64,000 nucleotides of DNA from an uncultured Clostridium sp. (GCA_900556975.1 USQZ01000003.1:1-64000); one strand, 5' to 3'. Shown: positions 8,067 through 18,026, numbered from the stretch's first letter. The notes: generated by a model not told the origin, from the sequence alone. A program made the numbers and translations.

Positions 8067-8651
8067 TTACAATTGCATTAGTATTGGCTGAATTTGCTTT
8101 CCTTCTAAAGCAAGTTCCAATGTTGGAATTATATATTCACTGTCAAATACAACTGAGCGTGGCTTAGTTATCGGATTATCTTGTTTAAATGGTACAAAAT
8201 AATAATTTCTCATATTTAGTAATTTTGCTATATTCATTGCATTTCCACTTAATCCATTATTTGTTGATGGTGCAATTACAAGTGGATTCTCGTTTCTTAA
8301 ATGCGATTTTGCAGCCATCACTGCTGGTGTATCTATTATATCATTTGCTAATTTTGCCATTGTATTTCCTGATGCTGGAGCTATTATCATTATATCTGTT
8401 AAATGTTTAGGTCCAATTGGCTCTGCACCTTGAATTGTGTTTATAATTTTATGTCCTGTTATTTCTTCAATTTCTTTTATAAAATCTTCTGCTTTTCCAA
8501 ATTTCGTATCTAAATTATATGAGTTATATGACATTATTGGAATTATCTCAGCTTTTTGTTTAGCTATTTTTTTTAGTTGTTCTATACTTTTCTTAAATGT
8601 ACAAAATGATCCTGTAAATACATAACCTATTTTTTTGCCTTCTAGTATCAC
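8067..8651 (-). CDS. spoVFB: Dipicolinate synthase subunit B
   Basis: This is a flavoprotein-like subunit of dipicolinate synthase, which makes the spore-core chelator dipicolinic acid from dihydrodipicolinate in the mother cell. Recognisable features are the N-terminal YVFTGSFCTF, the flavoprotein signature DIMIIAPASGNTMAKLA, DTPAVMAAKSHLRN, and LVIAPSTNNGLSG. Length (194 aa) is normal. The start is GTG at 8651 with AGGAGG seven bases upstream. The A subunit (spoVFA) is not adjacent and not elsewhere in the window; in Bacillus the two form an operon. Its presence suggests a spore former, although some Clostridia lack spoVFA entirely. Confidence 0.92.
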   Translation of the reverse strand: MILEGKKIGYVFTGSFCTFKKSIEQLKKIAKQKAEIIPIMSYNSYNLDTKFGKAEDFIKEIEEITGHKIINTIQGAEPIGPKHLTDIMIIAPASGNTMAKLANDIIDTPAVMAAKSHLRNENPLVIAPSTNNGLSGNAMNIAKLLNMRNYYFVPFKQDNPITKPRSVVFDSEYIIPTLELALEGKQIQPILMQL

Positions 8652-8742
8652 ATGGTGACCTCCTTTTTTACGGATTTTTCTTCTCCGTTTAATATATTTT
8701 ATGAAATTATGTAAATCTTTGATATATTATTTGCAAAAAACA

Positions 8743-8771
8743 TTGATTTTTAAAGGTTTCCCTTGTATAAT
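8743..8771 (+). promoter_or_regulatory. Sigma-A-type promoter of the phoH-like gene
   Basis: TTGATT (8743-8748), a 17-base spacer, and TATAAT (8766-8771), about 75 bases before the start codon. Confidence 0.75.
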
Positions 8772-8845
8772 ATTTATGTAACCCAATTGAATTGTATTTC
8801 TAATTACTAAGAAATACTTATGCATCTATGAAAGGAGTTTTCATT

Positions 8846-10213
8846 ATGAAGAAGACATTTGTGTTACTTACTGAGGCAACATTGTCGTCTGAAAAAGCCA
8901 CTCTTAACTTTGGTTCTGATAACGACATTGTCGTTCCGTTAGCTGTCGTTGAGAGGATTTACCGGTACGATAAGTCACCAGAGAAGGCTAAAATAGCCAG
9001 CAAGTTTGTTGACTACATTTCTACATTCTCTATGAAGGATTTGCTTTCTTCGAAAGGAGTTAAGCAGAGCAACGGCTCTTCTTTGAGAATCGTGGACTGC
9101 GAAACAATTTCTCCGGAGGTAAACTCACTTCACAACATGACTGAGCTTTACAAGAGAGCCTTTCAGGTTTGCTTGGATCTGGCTAAGTCAAGCAAGTACC
9201 CAGTAGTCTTGATTTCACAGAATCCGTCTGTACGTTTAAAGGCAGAAAAACTTGGTATCAAATCACAGGAATTTAAGGACGAGATTTTTCCTCTTCCTCG
9301 TGATCAGTACAAAGGTCGTGCAGAAGTGTTTGCAGCGAAATCAGCCATCGACAAATTGTATGCCGACAGATCTCTGTCGATCAATGCAATTTATCAGTAC
9401 AATAATATTGCATGGCATGAGAACATGTTTGTTACGATTTCGTCAGAAGGCTCTTCCACTATTGCAAGATATACAGATGGTAAGCTTGTACCGTTGATGT
9501 ATCAGGACAACAAAGCGTTTAAACCAGATAACGCTGAACAGAAAATGTTCATGGAATGTCTGCTCGCACCTCCTGACATTGCACCTTTGGTTATTGTTAA
9601 AGGCGGAGCTGGTACAGGAAAGACTTACTGTGCTTTGGCTGCAGCGTTGCATTCTCTTGCTTCATATGGCCCTGTGAGTACCTATGAGCAGATTCTTGTT
9701 GGTGCTCCTACTGTTACTATCGACGAAGATTTAGGTTATCTTCCTGGTGACATCAATGATAAGGTTAGTCCTTACATTAATGGTGTGCAGAATAACCTCA
9801 TTGAAATCTTCAAGCAGAATGGTGAGAACATTACAGGCGGAAAGGAAAAAGTAACCAAGAAAGAGTGTAAGGAAACTGTTAATATGCTGTTTGAAAAAAG
9901 TCTCATTGAGATTCAGGCGATAGGTTTTCTTCGTGGTTCTTCTATCGCGAACACTTTCTACTTCCTTGACGAAGTGCAGAACATCAAGCCAGAAATTATG
10001 AAGGACATCATTACTCGTTTGGCAAGAGGTTCTAAGCTTGTTTTGGCAGGTGACCCAACACAGGTAAATACTCCTGGCCTTAATGAAAGACGTAACGGCC
10101 TGGTGTATGCATCTGAAAAGTTCAAAGACATTAGCAGATGCTGGCAGATTGAGCTTGACAGTAAGAAAACAGTAAGATCAGAGCTGGCTATGATTGCACA
10201 GGAGATTCTGTAG
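8846..10213 (+). CDS. PhoH-family ATPase with a degenerate PIN domain
   Basis: The layout is the PIN-PhoH (PhoH2) one. Residues 1-145 are PIN-like and 230-455 form the PhoH ATPase. Walker A is GGAGTGKT (about 253-260), Walker B is FYFLDEVQN (about 372-380), followed by LAGDPTQVN. PIN-PhoH proteins of this type are proposed RNA helicase/nucleases. Here the usual VLDTN is VLLTEATLS, and the VSKD-type motif is LISQNPSVR. The metal-binding acids appear lost while the KAEKLGI structural motif is kept. AAAGGAG lies 8 bases before the ATG at 8846; the in-frame ATG at 8828 overlaps this SD and is unlikely. It is one of the few plus-strand genes, monocistronic, and much richer in G+C than its surroundings, so probably acquired. 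Confidence 0.9.
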   Translation: MKKTFVLLTEATLSSEKATLNFGSDNDIVVPLAVVERIYRYDKSPEKAKIASKFVDYISTFSMKDLLSSKGVKQSNGSSLRIVDCETISPEVNSLHNMTELYKRAFQVCLDLAKSSKYPVVLISQNPSVRLKAEKLGIKSQEFKDEIFPLPRDQYKGRAEVFAAKSAIDKLYADRSLSINAIYQYNNIAWHENMFVTISSEGSSTIARYTDGKLVPLMYQDNKAFKPDNAEQKMFMECLLAPPDIAPLVIVKGGAGTGKTYCALAAALHSLASYGPVSTYEQILVGAPTVTIDEDLGYLPGDINDKVSPYINGVQNNLIEIFKQNGENITGGKEKVTKKECKETVNMLFEKSLIEIQAIGFLRGSSIANTFYFLDEVQNIKPEIMKDIITRLARGSKLVLAGDPTQVNTPGLNERRNGLVYASEKFKDISRCWQIELDSKKTVRSELAMIAQEIL

Positions 10214-10262
10214 AGCAATGTAGCTTGCAATGTAACAAAATGTAACTCGTAAACTCTAATAA

Positions 10263-10301
10263 CAAAGAGATCCAAGTTGTAATATGACTTGGATCTCTTT
10301 G
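10263..10301 (+). terminator. Terminator of the phoH-like gene
   Basis: Perfect 15-bp stem CAAAGAGATCCAAGT against ACTTGGATCTCTTTG. It could also act on the converging mannosyltransferase gene. Confidence 0.85.
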
Positions 10302-10367
10302 CTTATGTAATTTTAATTTATTATAAATAATAAAACCCTTTAATTTATGTTCTCATTAATATTTGTG

Positions 10368-12092
10368 CTAGCGTGCTAATCCATCGTATTCCCAAGAATT
10401 TAACCATTCTGTCTTTTGAATATATTCAATACTAACAGGTTTTCCCGAATATATAGGATAAAAATAAATAAATGTTCCTAAGAAAATTAGTGCTAGTATA
10501 GGCATTATATAATCTATTTTTTCATTTAATTTTGCTAGTCTGCTTATCATAAATGGAATTGTAAGTATCATAAATGGTAATGTTATAAAATAGTGGTATA
10601 TAAACATTATTCTTCCAATAAGGGCATATGTAAACCATGTGATTGCTATCATTACGAACAAAATTGCTCCTTCTCTATCTTTTTTAATTATAGTATAAAT
10701 TAATGTAAATATTGCTGTAACTATTGATAGCCACCATATTGCTGGATTTCCCATGCACGCGATTGTTCCTACTTTTCCATCATCAAATCTTGAAATATAA
10801 AACCATAATGGTCTTTTCATAACTGGCCATTCATACCATTTACTTGTATATGGATGATCAGCATTTAAAGTTGAATGATATTTATACATTGCTTGTTGAT
10901 ATTTTATAAATGATTTTACGTCTGTTATCTGCACATATTCGCAAATCTTTTCTCCATTTTTATCTTCATGTTCATAGTATAGTTTTGCGTTTGGATTCAT
11001 CATAATTGGTATGTATGACGCAACATATATAGTTAGTGGAATAATTACAAATGATAATATTGACCAAAGGATTAATTTTATATCAAATCTTTTTGATTTT
11101 ATCATCTTAGCTAAATATATTATTCCCATTCCTGCACCTACAAATGCTGATGTCCATTTTGTTGCCATTGCCATTCCCCAGAATGTTCCTGATAATAACA
11201 GTGGTAATCTTTTCTTTTTCCAATCTTCTTCGGCGGGTATTTTTAAAAATCTTAGGAAAAAGTAGAAAGATGTTAAGCAAAATAGTAGCAATAAACTATC
11301 TACAGTACCTATTCTAGTTTGAACAAAGTGCATTCCATCTAATGCTATTATCAATGCTGAAAATAAAGCATATCTATCTCTTTTAAATAATTGTTTAGCT
11401 ATTAGGTAGATTACTAATATCATTAATATTCCTGCAATATTTCCACATAATCTATATGCAAACGGTGTTAAGCCTAAAAAATGAACTGGAATTGAGATTA
11501 TTAATTTTCCTAATGGTGGGTGTGTGTACTCATAAATTGGTAATTTGTTTAATATTTCATATGATGTTCTTGGGAAATATACTTCGTCAAAGTATGTACT
11601 ATTCATGTATGAATATTCTTCTGGTACTAAACTTTGTTCATCTAATAGTTCTTTTCCCTTTTCGTCCATTGCTGTTATTGGTATTTCTTTACCGCTTTCA
11701 TCATATATTTTTATTTCTCCTAAAGCTGTTGTGTTTACATTTGATTCAAACATTATATATTTATAATCGCATGATTTAGAATTAAAATATATTTCATTCC
11801 ATTTAAAAAGGTTTGCATAGTTTATTTCAAAATATGTATCATACTCATATTGGTCATATGTCTTGTATTCATTTACAAAGAATATTGATACATTTGATTC
11901 ATCGTTTGCTGAGTATATCATCATTTTTTTAGGAATCTGATCTGAATCTATTCTAAATGTTAATTGTTCGTTGTCCTTTAAATTAACATATGTTTGTGGA
12001 TTTTTTGTGTTTCCTAATTTGTAGAAAGATATAATTGTATATGCTACTAAAATTATTATTAATGCTACTGTTGCTGGTTTAATTTTTTTCAT
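10368..12092 (-). CDS. PMT-family (GT39) polyprenyl-phosphate-mannose mannosyltransferase
   Basis: This multi-pass membrane glycosyltransferase is expected to move mannose from a polyprenyl-phosphate carrier to proteins or other acceptors outside the cell. The catalytic loop motif is visible as YFDEVYFPRTSYE followed by YEYTHPPLGKLI. Next come TPFAYRLCGNIAG, ALDGMHFVQTRIGTVD, and a C-terminal four-helix membrane block. One hydrophobic helix near residue 12 precedes an inserted extracytoplasmic domain of about 130 residues ahead of the DE motif, which is longer than in the simplest family members. GAGGGA sits 5 bases before the ATG at 12092; an upstream ATG at 12104 is less likely. A terminator separates it from the ABC operon upstream. 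Confidence 0.88.
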   Translation of the reverse strand: MKKIKPATVALIIILVAYTIISFYKLGNTKNPQTYVNLKDNEQLTFRIDSDQIPKKMMIYSANDESNVSIFFVNEYKTYDQYEYDTYFEINYANLFKWNEIYFNSKSCDYKYIMFESNVNTTALGEIKIYDESGKEIPITAMDEKGKELLDEQSLVPEEYSYMNSTYFDEVYFPRTSYEILNKLPIYEYTHPPLGKLIISIPVHFLGLTPFAYRLCGNIAGILMILVIYLIAKQLFKRDRYALFSALIIALDGMHFVQTRIGTVDSLLLLFCLTSFYFFLRFLKIPAEEDWKKKRLPLLLSGTFWGMAMATKWTSAFVGAGMGIIYLAKMIKSKRFDIKLILWSILSFVIIPLTIYVASYIPIMMNPNAKLYYEHEDKNGEKICEYVQITDVKSFIKYQQAMYKYHSTLNADHPYTSKWYEWPVMKRPLWFYISRFDDGKVGTIACMGNPAIWWLSIVTAIFTLIYTIIKKDREGAILFVMIAITWFTYALIGRIMFIYHYFITLPFMILTIPFMISRLAKLNEKIDYIMPILALIFLGTFIYFYPIYSGKPVSIEYIQKTEWLNSWEYDGLAR

Positions 12093-12118
12093 CTTTTCCC
12101 TCATTTTTATTATTGACT

Positions 12119-12156
12119 AAAAGGGCGTTATAATATTTTTATATAACGTCCTTTTT
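12119..12156 (-). terminator. Terminator of the Gld-type ABC operon
   Basis: Hairpin AAGGGCGTTATA against TATAACGTCCTT followed by T-rich sequence, about 25 bases past the stop at 12180. Confidence 0.8.
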
Positions 12157-12179
12157 CTTAATAATATTTATCTAACTTT

Positions 12180-13748
12180 TTATTTTAATTTTCTTCTTGT
12201 TAGCCATACGCACATTCCTAAAACAATTATTGCTACTGGTATTACATATATTATAACTCTAACAATTGTGTCTTCTCTATCTGTTGGTGTGTATTTAGTG
12301 TATGATGATGATTTTCTGATTGAATATAATTCACCTCTATTTGATGCAAATGCAAATGAGTTCATAATTATGTTTGCGTTGTATGCTACCATTGGTGTTT
12401 GATTATCTAATGCATTATCAGAGAATGAAGATGTTGAAGCAAATACAACTAATCTTGATTCATCTCCTGATTCAACCATTTTTTGAATTGCTGCTCCTAT
12501 TGTGTAATAGTTGCCTGAATTTTCTTCTGTTGTTTTAGTTGCTAAATCTGACACTGTAGCTTGTGTTGATGTCATTAATATTGATGTTGCTGTTATGTTG
12601 TCTTCTAACATTTTATTTGAATCCATTTCAATAATTCCAGATGCTAAGAATAATGGCTTTACACTAGCTCCATTTTGATTTGTTCCAGATGCATCATAAT
12701 TATATAGTAATCTTGTTATTTCATGATCTGAAGCAATATTGGCTTGGAATACTAAATTGTTATAGCCTGATACTTTGTTTTTGTCTGAATTTTCTTGAAC
12801 AACTTTGTTAGGCATTGATATATCATATTCATCTAATATTCTTTGGAAATTTGGATAATCTCTATTAACATTTGAATAGTCTATATCGTTTGTTATTATT
12901 AAATCTCCGCCTTTTTCAATATACTTACAAATGTTGTCTGCTTCTTGGCTTGTGAAATCAGATGATAGTCCCATTATTGCTAATACATCGCAATCGTCTG
13001 GTATTGTTGCGTCTGCCATAATATTTATTGTTCCAACTTCATAATATTCATTTCCTAGGTATTGTGTTAGGTAATAAATTCCGCTTTCAGTTGTGTAATT
13101 TGTTCTGCCTTCAACAAAATAAACTTTTGTCTCTTTTGTTGCTGCTAAATTATTTATTGCATTTGTTATTTTTTGTTCTGTTAAATCAACTACATTATAG
13201 CTATCATCATATGTATAAAGGTCTGTTCCACTAATATATGATATTCTTCCATCTGATGCAACACCTACAACTTCTTGATATCCGCTTTCAAAACCATACT
13301 TACTTATTTCTTCTGCATCGTCTGTTGTAACAAGTTTATATGAGATTTTATTATTTTCTGTATTATATTGTTTTAAAAGGTCTATTATCTCGTCTGATTC
13401 CGAATATCCCCATACATAGAATGTCATTTCTTTATCTATTGTTCTAACAATATTTTTTGATTGATCTGTTAATGTATATCTTTTATCTTTAGTTAAATCT
13501 ATTTGAGCTAAGTTAATTTGCCTTACTCCTAAATTTATAACTACATATACAGCAATCAAAATTGCAACAAGTAATATCATTCTACTTGTATCTTTTATGC
13601 ATAATTCTTTTACTTTTCCGAAAAATGAAGCAATGTGTTCTTTTGGAGTTTTTTTACTTTTTTCTTTTTCTACTTTCTTTTCTTGCTTTGCTTTTTCTCG
13701 ATTCATTTTCTTTAAAATCTTCTTGTTTTCTTTCTCTTTATTATCCAT
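12180..13748 (-). CDS. GldG-like ABC transporter auxiliary protein
   Basis: The N-terminus is very Lys/Glu-rich and cytoplasmic, followed by one membrane helix (about 58-78). A large extracytoplasmic region then begins with the family hallmark DLTKDKRYTLTDQSKNIV and contains an ABC_transp_aux-like Rossmann fold (VYFVEGRTNY, CDVLAIMGLSSDFTSQEAD, GGDLIITNDI). A final membrane helix lies near the C-terminus (VIPVAIIVLGMCVWL). It is the third gene of the operon with the permease and ATPase upstream. In Bacteroidetes such trios belong to gliding motility; in Firmicutes the substrate is unknown. The start has AAAGGAAAAT upstream. Confidence 0.85.
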   Translation of the reverse strand: MDNKEKENKKILKKMNREKAKQEKKVEKEKSKKTPKEHIASFFGKVKELCIKDTSRMILLVAILIAVYVVINLGVRQINLAQIDLTKDKRYTLTDQSKNIVRTIDKEMTFYVWGYSESDEIIDLLKQYNTENNKISYKLVTTDDAEEISKYGFESGYQEVVGVASDGRISYISGTDLYTYDDSYNVVDLTEQKITNAINNLAATKETKVYFVEGRTNYTTESGIYYLTQYLGNEYYEVGTINIMADATIPDDCDVLAIMGLSSDFTSQEADNICKYIEKGGDLIITNDIDYSNVNRDYPNFQRILDEYDISMPNKVVQENSDKNKVSGYNNLVFQANIASDHEITRLLYNYDASGTNQNGASVKPLFLASGIIEMDSNKMLEDNITATSILMTSTQATVSDLATKTTEENSGNYYTIGAAIQKMVESGDESRLVVFASTSSFSDNALDNQTPMVAYNANIIMNSFAFASNRGELYSIRKSSSYTKYTPTDREDTIVRVIIYVIPVAIIVLGMCVWLTRRKLK

Positions 13749-13779
13749 TTTTTATTTTCCTTTCTAAGATATTATTTCG

Positions 13780-14460
13780 TTATTTAACGCTTTTACGTCT
13801 TTGCAATACTATGATTGTTAAGAATACAAATAATAGAATAAATGTTACATACCCTACTACTTCTTTTAATGAAATAATTCCTTGTGGAAATTTTTGATAC
13901 ATTTGAACTAATGAAAACATTTCTATAACACCTTGATAATTTTGTAAAAATGATATTATCAAGAAAAATCCAATTGATACAACTGCTGCTATTACTTGAT
14001 TTTCTGTGATTGATGATGCAAACATACCAAAAGATATGTAAGACATTGCAAGTAGTAAAAATCCTAGCATTGCAACTAAAGGTTCTGTTAAATTAACATA
14101 TCCGAAATGTCTTAATATTCCATAATATACAAACATGAATAACATTCCTATTACAACAACTAATGATGCTGCAAAAAATTTACCAAATACTATGCATGTT
14201 ATACTTTTAGGAGAAGTCATTAATAATTGGTCTGTCCCTGTTTTCTTCTCTTCTGCAAACATTCTCATTGTTAATACGGGAATTATGAATGCAAGTACTA
14301 CTGTGCTGTCCCATATAATATATTCAAAATTTAAATAACCTGATGCGAATGTATATGTGTAAAATATAAAGCTAACTACAGCAAGGAAAAGTCCTATAAA
14401 TATGTAACCTATAGGTGTAAAGAAATAGCTTTTTAATTCTTTTTTTATTATTGCTAACAT
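13780..14460 (-). CDS. ABC-2 type permease (GldF-like)
   Basis: This 226-aa protein with about six membrane helices starts with the ABC-2 signature IIKKELKSYFFTPIGY. The Arg/Glu-containing loop MRMFAEEKKTGTDQLLMTSP is typical of the Gld/Nos-type permeases. Its ATG overlaps the stop of the ATPase gene by one base (TAATG), so the two are translationally coupled. Confidence 0.9.
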   Translation of the reverse strand: MLAIIKKELKSYFFTPIGYIFIGLFLAVVSFIFYTYTFASGYLNFEYIIWDSTVVLAFIIPVLTMRMFAEEKKTGTDQLLMTSPKSITCIVFGKFFAASLVVVIGMLFMFVYYGILRHFGYVNLTEPLVAMLGFLLLAMSYISFGMFASSITENQVIAAVVSIGFFLIISFLQNYQGVIEMFSLVQMYQKFPQGIISLKEVVGYVTFILLFVFLTIIVLQRRKSVK

Positions 14461-15404
14461 TATTTATTTTCCCCCTCTTCTGTAATTTTTAAGAATGCAT
14501 CTTCTAGTGATACTTCTTTTTTCTTCATTTCTATTATTGTTATATTTTTTTCAACGCACTTTTTAAATAAAGTTTTTCTAATGTCTTTATCACCATTATA
14601 TTTTAATGTATATATTTTTTCGTTTCCGTTTTCTTCTTTCAATTCTATACTTGTTATTTCTTTAATTTCATCTTTGATTTCTGGCAATTTAATGTCTGTT
14701 TCTTCAACCGTTAATGTTACTTCTATCTCTTTTGATGCAGCTTCTTCTTCAATATTAGACATTTTGTCTGTTCTCATTATTTTTCCTTTATTAATAATAA
14801 TGATTTTGTTACACATTTGGCTTATTTCAGCTAATATGTGTGAACTTATTAATATTGTGTGCTTTTTACCTAATTCTTTGATTAATGTTCTAATTTCTTT
14901 TACCTGAATCGGATCAAGTCCAACTGTTGGTTCGTCTAATATTAGTATTGGAGGATTTCCAACTAAAGCTCCTGCTAAACTAACTCTTTGTCTGTATCCT
15001 CTTGATAAGTTTCTTATTAGTTTTCCTTTAACTTCTTCCAAACCTGTAGCTTTTAGTACTCTTTCAATTTCTTCTTTCTTTTCTTTTCTCTTGACTAATT
15101 TTAAATCTGCCATATAAGAAATGAATTCTTTTACTGTTAACTCCAAGTATAATGGAACGTTTTCTGGCATATATCCAATTTGCCTTTTAGCTTGTTTTGA
15201 CTTTTGATTTATGTCAAAACCATTTACTATGATTTTTCCAGCTGTTGGCTCGATATATCCTGTTATCATATTCATTGTTGTACTTTTTCCAGCACCATTT
15301 GGTCCTAGAAATCCAACGACTTCACCAGCATCAATTTTAAAGCTAATATCGTCTACTGCTGTAAAATCATTATACTTTTTTGTAACATTCTGTAGCTCTA
15401 TCAA
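14460..15404 (-). CDS. ABC transporter ATP-binding protein (GldA-like)
   Basis: This cytoplasmic ATPase powers the permease encoded next to it. Walker A is GPNGAGKST (about 33-41), the Q-loop region is IGYMPENVPLY, the signature is LSRGYRQRVSLA, Walker B is ILILDEPTVGLDP, and the switch is ISSHIL. The C-terminal extension of about 90 residues (from EEEAASKEIEV) is a beta-rich accessory domain common in this subfamily. It is the first gene of a three-gene operon. Confidence 0.93.
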   Translation of the reverse strand: MIELQNVTKKYNDFTAVDDISFKIDAGEVVGFLGPNGAGKSTTMNMITGYIEPTAGKIIVNGFDINQKSKQAKRQIGYMPENVPLYLELTVKEFISYMADLKLVKRKEKKEEIERVLKATGLEEVKGKLIRNLSRGYRQRVSLAGALVGNPPILILDEPTVGLDPIQVKEIRTLIKELGKKHTILISSHILAEISQMCNKIIIINKGKIMRTDKMSNIEEEAASKEIEVTLTVEETDIKLPEIKDEIKEITSIELKEENGNEKIYTLKYNGDKDIRKTLFKKCVEKNITIIEMKKKEVSLEDAFLKITEEGENK

Positions 15405-15559
15405 TGTTTTTTCCTCCTTTTATTTATTGATTAACCACTTTATTAATCTTCTAGCACATTTTATTATTGAAATATTAAAATAAAATTAAAAATATTATAC
15501 TAGTCGTGAATTTTGCATGCTTGCAAAAGCACTTGCTTTAAAATTTATAATAAGCTTTT
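15405..15559. other. Short intergenic region, AT-rich
   Basis: It holds a small palindrome (TTTTGC..GCAAAA, 15511-15528) that may help end trmB transcription. No gene is seen. Confidence 0.3.
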
Positions 15560-16225
15560 TTATATTTTAATTTTAGCAATTAATGCTTTTATTTTTATTC
15601 CTTGTTCTGAAAACATTTGCTCATGTTCTGTTCTGATATCTTCAAAAATCATTTCACTATGTAAGTCGTGTGTTATTTTTGTAATTTCAAATCCTTCTTC
15701 TTTGAAGTATTCTATACTTTCTTCAAATAACTCATCATTATCTGTTTTGAAATAAATTTCTCCTTTTTCTTTATCAAGGAAAGTCTTATAATTAGCTAAT
15801 TGCCTTGTGTGAGTTAATCTTCTTTTCTTATGTTTTCCTCTTGGCCATGGATTGCAGAAATTAATATATATTCTGTCCACTGTATCATTTTTATCAAATA
15901 CATCTAATATTCTTTCTGCATTCATACGTATTAATAATAAATTTTTTATTTCTAAATTATTATTTACATATTCTGTTTCAATATTTCTTTTTGATAATCC
16001 TAGCATTGCTTCAATCATGTCAGCTGCTATATAATTATTTTCTTGATGTCTGGATGCAAGTTTTGATATGAAGCTTCCTTTACCACATCCTATTTCTAAA
16101 TAAAGTGGTTTGTGTGAATCTTCAAATTGTTGTTTCCATTTTCCTTTATATATGCTTGGATCATCTATATAAAATTTTGCTTCTTCTAATTCTTGTTTAG
16201 CCCATGGCTTTCTTCTTATTCTCAT
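15560..16225 (-). CDS. trmB: tRNA (guanine-N7)-methyltransferase
   Basis: It methylates N7 of G46 in the variable loop of tRNAs using S-adenosylmethionine. The SAM-binding motif YLEIGCGKGSF (about 41-51), the catalytic NFCNPWPRGKHKKRR (about 125-139) and the C-terminal ELT-type region (YFKTDNDELFE) are all in place. Length of 221 aa is standard. Start ATG with AAAAGGA upstream. Confidence 0.95.
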   Translation of the reverse strand: MRIRRKPWAKQELEEAKFYIDDPSIYKGKWKQQFEDSHKPLYLEIGCGKGSFISKLASRHQENNYIAADMIEAMLGLSKRNIETEYVNNNLEIKNLLLIRMNAERILDVFDKNDTVDRIYINFCNPWPRGKHKKRRLTHTRQLANYKTFLDKEKGEIYFKTDNDELFEESIEYFKEEGFEITKITHDLHSEMIFEDIRTEHEQMFSEQGIKIKALIAKIKI

Positions 16226-16246
16226 TTTAATTCATTCCTTTTTATT

Positions 16247-17881
16247 TTAATGTGACGAATATTGATCTGTTGATACCAATTCTGATTTTATAAATTGACC
16301 ATTTTTATAGTAATTCTTGAATGCTTGATATGTTAAAGATCCTATTCTTTTGCTTGATAATTGAATGTCATAATCATCATCAGTTCTTAATCCAATTATT
16401 TGAACTGTACAATATCCACTTTCAACTGATGCTACAATTTTTATTGGATAATTTCTATTATTTTTAAATTTGAAATCAAGTGAACCATATGCTACTGTTG
16501 CATCTAATGAGCCTGGTGCATATGTTGCAAGGAACATATGAGGCGATCTTTCCATAACTTCCAAATCTGATTTTAAAACTGAATTGTATAATGTCGTTGA
16601 AACTTGGCATATTCCTCCTCCGAGTCCATCTACAACTTGGCCATTCTCATATATCGCAGCATTTCTATAACCCGCTGCAATAGTCCTTTCTCCTACTATT
16701 GTGTTATAAGAAAATGTTTCACCAGGCATTAATACTGTTCCATTTATTTTGTTTGCTGCTAATCTCAAATTTGTTGTTCTGTTTGGATTATTTACATATG
16801 CTGTAGATGTAGTTGCAAGTTGGTCTGGAAACGCATCTGTTCCTAAATCATTTACAGTAACATTTGCTCTTGTATATTTTAAAGGCACTACATATTCGTC
16901 TTTTTTCTCACTTTTAATTTGCTCTTTTACTGTGTCTACGCTTTCTTGAAAATCAATTCCTGTTTCGTCTGGATATAGAACTCTTGGTTCAACTGTATAA
17001 TACGCATCTTTAACTTCTTTGTAGACTTCTGAATGTATTTGATCTACATCAATTTCATCTGGATATCTGTCATATGTTGGAATATCATAAAAAACATCTT
17101 TGTAATTCTTTTGATTTAGTGCATTTGCAACTATTTCTTTGGTTTCATCGCTTTTAGCTGCTTTCCCTATTTTTCCAGATGTAATAATCAAATCACTTCC
17201 TTCAATATAGTAGCTCGGTTGTTTCACTTGTTCTGGTAATTTCGCTGATATATCTAATATGCAAGCATCTAAAGCAACCTCATCATATGAAATATCTATT
17301 GTAATATTTTGAGTATTTTTAGTTAATTTTATTATTTCTAAATCTCTTTGAATAATGCTTCCTTCTCTTCCTAGCTTATAAGCTTTATCAACAGCTTCGT
17401 CCAATTTGAATTTAGCACTTATTTGCTCTAGTGCAAGTGAATATTGGCTTTCTCCATATTGAAAATAAATTGTATCATCCAATGTGTCTAAAAATTGTTC
17501 TTGAACTTTTTGCTTAGCTTCCTCTTTAGATAGTTCAGAAACATCAACTCCTTCAATAGTTACTCCTTTTTTTATCTTGTCATCTTTATTATTTATCACT
17601 GAAAATGTTGTTAGTCCTGCTATACACAAGACGATAACTATTGAAAATATTATTGCTATAACTTTAAGTGCAATATGCTTTTTTACTTTTACTTGACTAT
17701 TATCTATTTTGGTATTTGTGTCAGGTACAATTAACTGAGTATTCTCATCTTTTTTTGATGCTTTTTCACTTTTTTTATCTATTTTCTCTTTTTTATTTTC
17801 TTCAGCTTTATTGTTTTTTTCTTTTTTCTCGTTTTCATCTTTATCATTTGAGTTACCGTGACTCAATATTTGATTTGCCAT
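16247..17881 (-). CDS. VanW-family membrane-anchored cell-wall protein
   Basis: A lysine-rich cytoplasmic N-terminus (1-65) is followed by one membrane helix (about 70-95), putting the rest outside the cell. The outer part has a PG_binding_4-like region (VTIEGVDVSELSKEEA, about 105-330) and a VanW domain (about 355-500, with LPGETFSYN-like MPGETFSYNTIVG and GGGICQVSTTLYN). Such proteins are common in Clostridia and thought to bind peptidoglycan. The link to vancomycin resistance in the name is historical, and nothing nearby supports resistance. It lies directly upstream of trmB (21-base gap), so the two may share a transcript. Confidence 0.88.
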   Translation of the reverse strand: MANQILSHGNSNDKDENEKKEKNNKAEENKKEKIDKKSEKASKKDENTQLIVPDTNTKIDNSQVKVKKHIALKVIAIIFSIVIVLCIAGLTTFSVINNKDDKIKKGVTIEGVDVSELSKEEAKQKVQEQFLDTLDDTIYFQYGESQYSLALEQISAKFKLDEAVDKAYKLGREGSIIQRDLEIIKLTKNTQNITIDISYDEVALDACILDISAKLPEQVKQPSYYIEGSDLIITSGKIGKAAKSDETKEIVANALNQKNYKDVFYDIPTYDRYPDEIDVDQIHSEVYKEVKDAYYTVEPRVLYPDETGIDFQESVDTVKEQIKSEKKDEYVVPLKYTRANVTVNDLGTDAFPDQLATTSTAYVNNPNRTTNLRLAANKINGTVLMPGETFSYNTIVGERTIAAGYRNAAIYENGQVVDGLGGGICQVSTTLYNSVLKSDLEVMERSPHMFLATYAPGSLDATVAYGSLDFKFKNNRNYPIKIVASVESGYCTVQIIGLRTDDDYDIQLSSKRIGSLTYQAFKNYYKNGQFIKSELVSTDQYSSH

Positions 17882-17944
17882 TTTTTTCTCCTTTTATGTC
17901 TAATTCATCTTTTTATATTATATTGGTCTGTATAGAAAAAGTCA

Positions 17945-17977
17945 ACAAAAGACTTGCTATAAATGCAAGTCTTTTGT
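17945..17977 (-). terminator. Terminator of the two-component operon
   Basis: Perfect 13-bp stem ACAAAAGACTTGC against GCAAGTCTTTTGT followed by TTTATTTT. Confidence 0.85.
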
Positions 17978-18026
17978 TTTATTTTCCATTGTTATATGTA
18001 ATAAAATTAATACTTATTTTTCTCTT

